Below the pieces are notes generated by a model. It searched no databases and was not told the DNA's origin. It saw only the letters and a program-made list of their open reading frames with translations. 6,545 nt of DNA, taken from an uncultured Sphingomonadaceae bacterium. GTDB lineage: Bacteria > Pseudomonadota > Alphaproteobacteria > Sphingomonadales > Sphingomonadaceae. Shown piece after piece: positions 1-6,545 of the stretch. Made by a program: the position numbers and the translations under genes. The stretch is from NCBI GenBank assembly GCA_946479505.1, contig CAMLGC010000105.1, forward strand, positions 1 through 6,545. Direction: 5' to 3'. The first letter of the stretch is position 1; every line of letters starts with the position of its first letter.

Positions 1-723
1 GACCCAGGTGTGGAGCATCGGCTTGCCGTCCTTGCGCGGCGGGATCACCTTGAATTGCCATGCCGCCTGGCGCAGCGCATTGGCGAGGCCCGAGCCCCGC
101 GGGGATTCCGCGAGCACGCGGCAATTCTCGACGCCGTAGCGCTCGACCGTCAGGCAGGCGATCTCGCCCCAACTGCCGGGGCGGATATTGGCCGGAAGGT
201 AGTAAGCGAGCTCTGCATCGCGCGGCTTGCGATACCAATCGGCGGCGTAGAGGGTCGAGCCGCCCGGGCCCTCGCCGGGGCCATAGGTCGAGGCGCTCTC
301 GGCGGCGCTGCCTTCACCACCGCCCGATGCGACCTCCGGAGTATCCTTGGGGAGCTTGCCGATGTCGGAGGCCGCGAAAACCTCCCTGCTGACGATCAGC
401 ATCTCGAAAGGCGTCGCGGCCGAGGCGTCGGGGGCGGGCGGTTTCGGCGGGGCAGGCGCGGGCGTTTCGCGTGCGATGGCGGTGCGTTTCGTGCGGCGCG
501 GCTGGCGTGCGGCCTTTTCCTCGGTCGCCTCGGGCGTCGCGCGCGAGCCCGAGACGTTGAACACCGACAGGCCGGTTGGCGCCATACGAGCCAAGGGCGA
601 CCTCGACGACAGCGTCAGGAAAAGCAATGCGAGCAGCGCGTTGACGATGACCGCGAACACGAAGCCGGGGCCCCGGCCGCGGCGCGATGCCCGATAGGCC
701 GAGGAAGAATAGGCGGACGCCAT
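1..723 (-). CDS. TonB-like periplasmic protein with N-terminal membrane anchor (3' end beyond window)
   Basis: I read 241 codons from an ATG at 723-721 to the window edge with no stop, so the C-terminus is missing. The N-terminus is basic (residues 11-17, several Arg), followed by one hydrophobic segment at about 21-39 (FVFAVIVNALLALLFLTLS). This suggests a single inner-membrane anchor with the rest in the periplasm. Residues 61-105 are rich in Pro, Ala, Lys and Arg, including APAPPKPPAP. Residues 133-156 are Gly/Ser-rich. The last 80 residues (YAADWYRKPRDAELAYYLPA, then a WGEIACLTVERYGVENCRV strand region and an ALRQAAWQFKVIPPR segment) resemble the C-terminal domain of TonB-family energy transducers. 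A short tail would be expected past the edge. Two cysteines (190 and 201) lie in the periplasmic part and could form a disulfide. No exbB, exbD or receptor gene is visible, so a role in TonB energy transduction is not shown; it may be a TonB-like protein of unknown role. The start is chosen because the anchor follows it directly, but no Shine-Dalgarno sequence precedes it. Confidence 0.8.
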   Translation of the reverse strand, partial: MASAYSSSAYRASRRGRGPGFVFAVIVNALLALLFLTLSSRSPLARMAPTGLSVFNVSGSRATPEATEEKAARQPRRTKRTAIARETPAPAPPKPPAPDASAATPFEMLIVSREVFAASDIGKLPKDTPEVASGGGEGSAAESASTYGPGEGPGGSTLYAADWYRKPRDAELAYYLPANIRPGSWGEIACLTVERYGVENCRVLAESPRGSGLANALRQAAWQFKVIPPRKDGKPMLHTWV

Positions 724-770
724 CGGCCCGGCGCTTAGGCCGACAGCGCGCGCCCCGCAATCGACGCGCG

Positions 771-816
771 ACAAAACGAAAAGGCCCCCGCATCGTGCTC
801 GATGGCGGGGGCCTTT
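771..816 (-). terminator. Intrinsic terminator after acnA
   Basis: On the minus strand a GC-rich hairpin starts 18 bases after the acnA stop. Bases 805-816 pair with 780-791 (AAAGGCCCCCGC against GCGGGGGCCTTT, 12 bp). The stem continues with 800-803 pairing 792-795 past one bulged base (804), around the 4-base loop 796-799. The descending arm runs into a T-rich stretch (TTTTCGTTTTGT on the minus strand, 782-771). This separates acnA from the TonB-like gene. On the plus strand only three T follow the stem, so it looks one-directional. Confidence 0.85.
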
Positions 817-834
817 GCGATCGATGCCCGGCGA

Positions 835-3507
<2,673 letters not shown>

Positions 3508-3692
3508 CTGGGCGTTCCCTTTGTTACGTCGTACCGGGCCAACGCGACGGGGCGGCGGAAGGTCCGCAGGCGCGCGTGCGTCGGCGTCCCGCGGGTGCGG
3601 GAGTCGCGGCGGGCCTTAGCAAGGGGGGCGGGATTGGGGAAGGGCGGCGAGGGGCGCGACGACGAGGGTGCTCCGGCGCCGCTATGGACCGG

Positions 3693-4163
3693 CTACGACG
3701 TCGTGAAGTCGCCCGAGGCGCCGCCCGACTTCTTCACCAGCCGGATGCCCTCGATCGTCATCCGCTTATCGAGCGCCTTGGCCATGTCATAAAGGGTGAG
3801 GAGCGCGACCGTCACCGCGGTGAGAGCCTCCATCTCGACGCCGGTCCTGGCGTCGGTCGCGGCGGTGGCGGTGGCGGTGACGCTGGTTCCGGCCAGATCG
3901 AGGTCGATTGCGATCCGGGTGAGGGGAAGAGGGTGGCACAGCGGGATCAGTTCGGCGGTCTTCTTGGCGGCCATGATTCCCGCGATGCGGGCGGCCGCGA
4001 GGGCGTCGCCCTTTTTTAGAGTGCCGTCGCGGATCGCGGCGAGCGCTTCGGGCGAGAGCGCAAGGCGGCCGGTGGCGACAGCCTCGCGCGCCGTTACGGG
4101 TTTGCCGCCGATGTCCACCATGTGAGCGGCGCCGGCGTCGTCGAGATGGGTCAGATCACCCAT
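3693..4163 (-). CDS. moaC: Cyclic pyranopterin monophosphate synthase MoaC
   Basis: MoaC, with the radical-SAM enzyme MoaA, converts GTP to cyclic pyranopterin monophosphate, the first step of molybdenum-cofactor synthesis. It acts in the cytoplasm, typically as a hexamer. The 156-residue length is close to the roughly 160 of E. coli MoaC, and both ends match ([20 protein letters not shown] at the start, [10 protein letters not shown] near the end). Expected active-site residues are present: Lys51, His77 in ELIPLCHPL, the GVEMEALTA motif (108-116), Asp126 and Lys129. The ATG at 4163 directly follows the trpC stop (TGA then ATG, no gap). A G-rich stretch, GGTGGGG, at the trpC end could serve as ribosome-binding site, so translation is probably coupled to trpC. 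A short (ACCGCC)3 codon repeat at 3861-3879 encodes Thr-Ala repeats in the loop region between His77 and the GVEMEA motif, where the family varies in length. The moaA, moeA and other cofactor genes are not in the window. Confidence 0.97.
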   Translation of the reverse strand: MGDLTHLDDAGAAHMVDIGGKPVTAREAVATGRLALSPEALAAIRDGTLKKGDALAAARIAGIMAAKKTAELIPLCHPLPLTRIAIDLDLAGTSVTATATAATDARTGVEMEALTAVTVALLTLYDMAKALDKRMTIEGIRLVKKSGGASGDFTTS

Positions 4164-4949
4164 TCACCCCACCAGATCGCGGGTGGCGGCGGCCAGATCC
4201 TCGCGCCGCATCAGGGCTTCGCCGACGAGGAAGCAGGTGATGCCTTGTTCCGCGAGCTTGTCCAGATCGGCACGGGTGGAAAGGCCGCTTTCGCTGACCA
4301 GCGTGGCGCCTTCGGGAGCCTTGGCAGCGATTTCACACGTTCGGTCAAGATCGACGGAGAAATCCTTGAGATCGCGGTTGTTGATACCGATCAGCCGCGA
4401 TTGGAGCTTGAGCGCGCGATCGAGCTCTTCGGGCGTGTGGACCTCGACGAGCACGTCAAGACCGCAGTCGATCGCAGCGGCTTCGATCTCGCAGGCACGG
4501 CCATCATCGAGGGCAGCGACGATGAGAAGAATCGCGTCCGCGCCGATCGCGCGCGATTCGAGCGCCTGCCACGGATCGATCATGAAATCCTTGCGCAGCA
4601 CGGGAAGCGAGCAGGCGTCGCGGGCGGCGGTGAGATAGGCGTCGGCGCCTTGGAACCAGCGCTCGTCGGTAAGCACCGAGAGGCAGGTGGCGCCCCCCGC
4701 TTCATAGGCCCTGGCGTGCGCCGCGGGATCGAAATCGGCGCGGATCAGGCCCTTGGACGGGCTTGCCTTCTTGATCTCGGCGATGAGCGCGTAGCCGGTC
4801 TTGCGGCGGCGATCGAGCGCGGCGCGGAAGCCACGCGGCGCGCTCTGTTCGTCGGCGCGCGCGCTGAGGTCGGCAACAGCGGTCGTCGCCATGCGAGTGG
4901 CGACCTCGGCGCGCTTGGCTTCGAGAATGCGGTCGAGCATCGTGCTCAT
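4164..4949 (-). CDS. trpC: Indole-3-glycerol phosphate synthase
   Basis: The enzyme closes the indole ring: carboxyphenylaminodeoxyribulose phosphate is decarboxylated and cyclised to indole-3-glycerol phosphate, in the cytoplasm. The 261-residue protein has the single (beta/alpha)8-barrel length of stand-alone TrpC, with no fused TrpF. Catalytic and phosphate-binding residues fall where the family has them: Glu58, Lys60 and Ser63 in [11 protein letters not shown], Lys120 in LRKDF, Glu169 in LVEVHT, Asn190 and Arg192 in GINNRDL, and Glu220-Ser221 in LVSESG. The ATG at 4949-4947 overlaps the trpD stop as ATGA. A second in-frame ATG three codons later (4940-4938) is possible, but the overlap favours the first. 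No good Shine-Dalgarno sequence precedes it, so re-initiation by ribosomes finishing trpD is likely. The downstream stop touches the moaC start. Confidence 0.98.
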   Translation of the reverse strand: MSTMLDRILEAKRAEVATRMATTAVADLSARADEQSAPRGFRAALDRRRKTGYALIAEIKKASPSKGLIRADFDPAAHARAYEAGGATCLSVLTDERWFQGADAYLTAARDACSLPVLRKDFMIDPWQALESRAIGADAILLIVAALDDGRACEIEAAAIDCGLDVLVEVHTPEELDRALKLQSRLIGINNRDLKDFSVDLDRTCEIAAKAPEGATLVSESGLSTRADLDKLAEQGITCFLVGEALMRREDLAAATRDLVG

Positions 4950-5941
4950 GTATAGGCAATCCAGCGATCTAAAAGGGCATTGGCGCCGCCGCTGTCGAGC
5001 GCCTCGGCGGCGAGCCGAGCGGCATCGGCGAGATCGGACGTGCGGCCGGCGACGACGAGTGCCGCGGCGGCGTTGAGGAGGACGGCATCGCGATAGGCGC
5101 CGTGCTCGCCGTGGAGCAGGCGGCGGAGCGCGAGCGCGTTATAGGCGGGATCGCCGCCGTGGATCGCCGCGATCGGATGCCGCCGGAGGCCCGCATCCTC
5201 GGGCGAGATGCGCGAGGGCAGATCGAGACAGCCGACATTGACGACGATACTCGGGCCGGCACCTGACAGCTCGTCGAGCCCCTCCTCACCCGAAACGACG
5301 AGCGCGGCCTCGGTGCCGAGCTGCTCGAGCGCCTCTGCATAGACGGTCGCATAATCGGGACGCGCGATGCCGATGAGCTGGCGGGTGACGTGCGCCGGAT
5401 TGGCGAGCGGCCCCATCAGATTGAAGATCGTGCGACGGCCGATCCTGCGACGAATCGGGGTGATCCGCTTCATCGCCGGGTGATGGTTGGCGGCGAAGAG
5501 GAAGGCGATGCCGAGGTCCGCGAGCGTCGCCTGCGCCATCGCGCCGGCGCGCTCCATATCGAGACCGAGCGCTTCCAGGGTATCGGCGGCGCCCGCCTTC
5601 GAGGAGGCGGCACGATTGCCGTGCTTGGCGACGGGGATGCCGCACGCCGCGACGACGAGGCTGACCGCGGTCGAGACGTTCAAGGTGTGGTGGCCGTCGC
5701 CGCCGGTGCCGCACACGTCGATCGCGTTGGCCGGCGCCTCGATCGGGAGGAGGCGTTCGCGCAGCGACCGGGCGGCTTCGGCGATCTCGATGCTCGTCTC
5801 GCCGCGCTGGCTTAGCGCCACGAGGAAATCGGCAATCTGCTCCTCGTCGACGCGCGCGTCGAGAATGTCGGCGAAGGCCTGCGCGGCCGATTCGCGGGAG
5901 AGTGGCGTGGAAGGGTCGGGAAGGAGGGCGATGGTGGTCAA
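4946..5941 (-). CDS. trpD: Anthranilate phosphoribosyltransferase, probable TTG start
   Basis: TrpD transfers phosphoribose from PRPP to anthranilate, the second step of the tryptophan branch, in the cytoplasm. Numbered from the TTG, the protein has 331 residues, normal for a stand-alone TrpD. Motifs seen are CGTGGDG (77-83, PRPP loop), NVST (88-91), [15 protein letters not shown] (106-120), HHPAMK (153-158), [13 protein letters not shown] (170-182) and Asp223-Glu224 (metal ligands) in GLDELSG. The frame stays open upstream to 6169, but that stretch is only the out-of-frame reading of trpG and the repeat, with no TrpD character. The family-like N-terminus begins at TTG (5941-5939), then LLPDP and [12 protein letters not shown] see no ATG that would give a full-length enzyme. 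The TTG overlaps the trpG stop as TTGA and is preceded by a strong GGGAGGGG five bases or so upstream, so I chose it. That Shine-Dalgarno sequence is part of an inserted palindromic repeat. Confidence 0.96.
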   Translation of the reverse strand: MTTIALLPDPSTPLSRESAAQAFADILDARVDEEQIADFLVALSQRGETSIEIAEAARSLRERLLPIEAPANAIDVCGTGGDGHHTLNVSTAVSLVVAACGIPVAKHGNRAASSKAGAADTLEALGLDMERAGAMAQATLADLGIAFLFAANHHPAMKRITPIRRRIGRRTIFNLMGPLANPAHVTRQLIGIARPDYATVYAEALEQLGTEAALVVSGEEGLDELSGAGPSIVVNVGCLDLPSRISPEDAGLRRHPIAAIHGGDPAYNALALRRLLHGEHGAYRDAVLLNAAAALVVAGRTSDLADAARLAAEALDSGGANALLDRWIAYT

Positions 5942-6545
5942 TTTCCCCTCCCGCTTGCGGGAGGGGTCAGGGGAGGGCTTGCACGCGATGCAACGTTGGC
6001 GACAGGCCCTTCCCCGGCCCCTCCCGCAAGCGGGAGGGGGGAAGAAAGGATGCCTGCGATCTCCAAGAAATTCGCGAGCAGCGCGTGGCCGTGCTCGGTG
6101 GCGATGCTTTCGGGGTGGAACTGGACGCCGTGAATCGGGAGATCGGCGTGGCGCAGGCCCATAACGCACGCGTCGGCCGCGGTAGCGTTGACCAGGAGAG
6201 GGGCCGACACGTCCTCGACGACGAGCGAATGATAGCGCGTCGCGGTGAACGGCGAGGGAATCCCCGAAAAGACGCCGGTGCCGTCATGGGTGACGGGCGA
6301 AGTCTTGCCATGCATCAGTCCGCCGCGGACGACGCGGCCGCCGAAATGCTGGCCGATCGCCTGGTGGCCGAGGCACACTCCGAGCAGCGGCTTGCCGGTA
6401 GCCGCGCATGCCGCCACCAGATCGAGCGAGATGCCCGCCTCGTTCGGCGTGCAGGGGCCGGGCGAGATCAGGAATGCTTGTGCGCCGGTCGCGAGCGCCT
6501 GCGCCGCCGTCAACGCGTCGTTGCGCTCGACGCGCACCTCGGCGC
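5938..6545 (-). CDS. trpG: Anthranilate synthase glutamine amidotransferase subunit (5' end beyond window), with repeat-encoded C-terminal tail
   Basis: TrpG hydrolyses glutamine and passes ammonia to TrpE, which makes anthranilate from chorismate. The visible frame begins inside the protein at AEVRVERND, a stretch that lies about 22-25 residues into typical TrpG. The true start is therefore beyond the right edge, and the GTG at 6537 is internal. Class I amidotransferase signatures are present: [14 protein letters not shown], the nucleophile Cys in [11 protein letters not shown] (codon 6375-6373), and the catalytic His and Glu in VQFHPESI (codons 6117-6115 and 6111-6109). The family normally ends near [11 protein letters not shown]. 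Here about 36 more residues follow (codons 6048-5941), low in complexity and rich in Pro, Gly, Ala and Ser. They coincide with a palindromic repeat element. The tail is probably not needed for catalysis. The stop TGA (5940-5938) overlaps the TTG of trpD. It could instead be called pabA, but the trpD-trpC context favours trpG. Confidence 0.96.
   Translation of the reverse strand, partial: AEVRVERNDALTAAQALATGAQAFLISPGPCTPNEAGISLDLVAACAATGKPLLGVCLGHQAIGQHFGGRVVRGGLMHGKTSPVTHDGTGVFSGIPSPFTATRYHSLVVEDVSAPLLVNATAADACVMGLRHADLPIHGVQFHPESIATEHGHALLANFLEIAGILSSPLPLAGGAGEGPVANVASRASPPLTPPASGRGN
5945..5952 (-). promoter_or_regulatory. Ribosome-binding site of trpD, inside the repeat
   Basis: The minus strand reads GGGAGGGG then AAA then TTG. 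The GGAGG core is five bases from the TTG, near-ideal spacing. This supports TTG at 5941 as the trpD start. Because the same bases form the 3' arm of the palindrome, the site can be hidden in a hairpin until ribosomes translating the end of trpG open it. Confidence 0.65.
5945..5966. repeat. Palindromic repeat unit 1 (10-bp arms, TT centre)
   Basis: Arms CCCCTCCCGC (5945-5954) and GCGGGAGGGG (5957-5966) are perfectly complementary around TT. In the transcript this forms a very stable hairpin whose 3' arm contains the trpD ribosome-binding sequence. Confidence 0.92.
6018..6039. repeat. Palindromic repeat unit 2 (10-bp arms, AA centre)
   Basis: Arms CCCCTCCCGC (6018-6027) and GCGGGAGGGG (6030-6039) pair perfectly around AA. 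It is the reverse complement of unit 1, so it can either fold on itself or pair with unit 1 along its full length. Confidence 0.92.

Larger units (their letters stand above)
5945..6039. repeat. Composite inverted palindromic repeat inside the end of trpG
   Basis: Two 22-bp palindromes (5945-5966 and 6018-6039) are exact reverse complements of each other. They flank a spacer of about 51 bp whose inner sides also match imperfectly when inverted (AGGGGAGGGCTTG-like against GGGGAAGGGCCTG-like). The outer flanks share a TTCCCC-like stretch. The layout resembles paired REP/BIME-type elements or the coding palindromic elements known from Rickettsia. GC-rich units of this kind are, from memory, common between genes of sphingomonads. 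No transposase is encoded. The element stays in frame with trpG and supplies its C-terminal tail. Confidence 0.85.

Noticed and set aside
10..738. Plus-strand frame of 242 codons over the TonB-like gene
   Set aside because: It is low-complexity and Arg/Ala/Gly-rich with no domain. The minus-strand frame has a membrane anchor and a TonB-like region.
3508..3692. A small gene, promoter or terminator between moaC and acnA
   Set aside because: No convincing short gene, stem with T-run or sigma-70-like hexamer pair is visible. A CTTGCTAAGG stretch near 3614-3623 (minus strand) is too weak to call.
5938..6048. trp attenuator, leader peptide or terminator at the hairpins
   Set aside because: The hairpins lie inside coding sequence, lack a following T-run on the minus strand, and no Trp-rich leader peptide is present.
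5942..6169. Upstream extension of trpD to a 407-residue protein
   Set aside because: The extra 76 residues are the out-of-frame reading of trpG and the palindromic repeat. The family N-terminus begins at the TTG at 5941.
6535..6537. GTG as the start of trpG
   Set aside because: The frame stays open to the window edge and upstream codons read AEV, matching the interior of TrpG. The essential N-terminal strand would be missing if translation began here.

Overview
This GC-rich window looks like the chromosome of an alphaproteobacterium, most probably a sphingomonad (Sphingomonas or a close relative). The reasons are gene order, protein style and a GC-rich palindromic repeat of a kind I associate with that group. 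The assignment is inference, because no search was run. All supported genes lie on the minus strand, so biological reading order runs from high to low coordinates.

From 6545 down to 3693 lies a tightly packed segment: trpG (5' end outside the window), trpD, trpC and moaC. The trpG stop and trpD start share TTGA, the trpD stop and trpC start share ATGA, and the trpC stop abuts the moaC ATG with no gap. TrpG supplies ammonia for anthranilate synthesis, TrpD adds the phosphoribosyl group and TrpC closes the indole ring, giving three consecutive parts of tryptophan biosynthesis. MoaC is a molybdenum-cofactor enzyme with no direct metabolic link, although trpDC-moaC linkage is a familiar alphaproteobacterial arrangement. 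The operon promoter is not in the window.

The trpG/trpD junction is the most unusual spot. A roughly 95-bp repeat (5945-6039), made of two inverted copies of a 22-bp palindrome, lies inside the trpG reading frame. It gives TrpG a low-complexity tail of about 36 residues. It also supplies the ribosome-binding sequence for trpD, which appears to start at TTG.

From 3692 to 3508 is a 185-bp GC-rich gap with no convincing terminator or promoter. It is followed by a complete acnA (aconitase A, 890 aa) with its three iron-sulfur cysteines. A strong intrinsic terminator follows acnA at 771-816. From 723 to the left edge is a membrane-anchored, proline-rich protein with a TonB-like C-terminal region, cut off by the window edge.

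Most of the window is ordinary housekeeping metabolism. I found no previously undescribed system, phage, CRISPR array, insertion sequence or RNA gene. The repeat-modified trpG/trpD junction is the one feature I would follow up.
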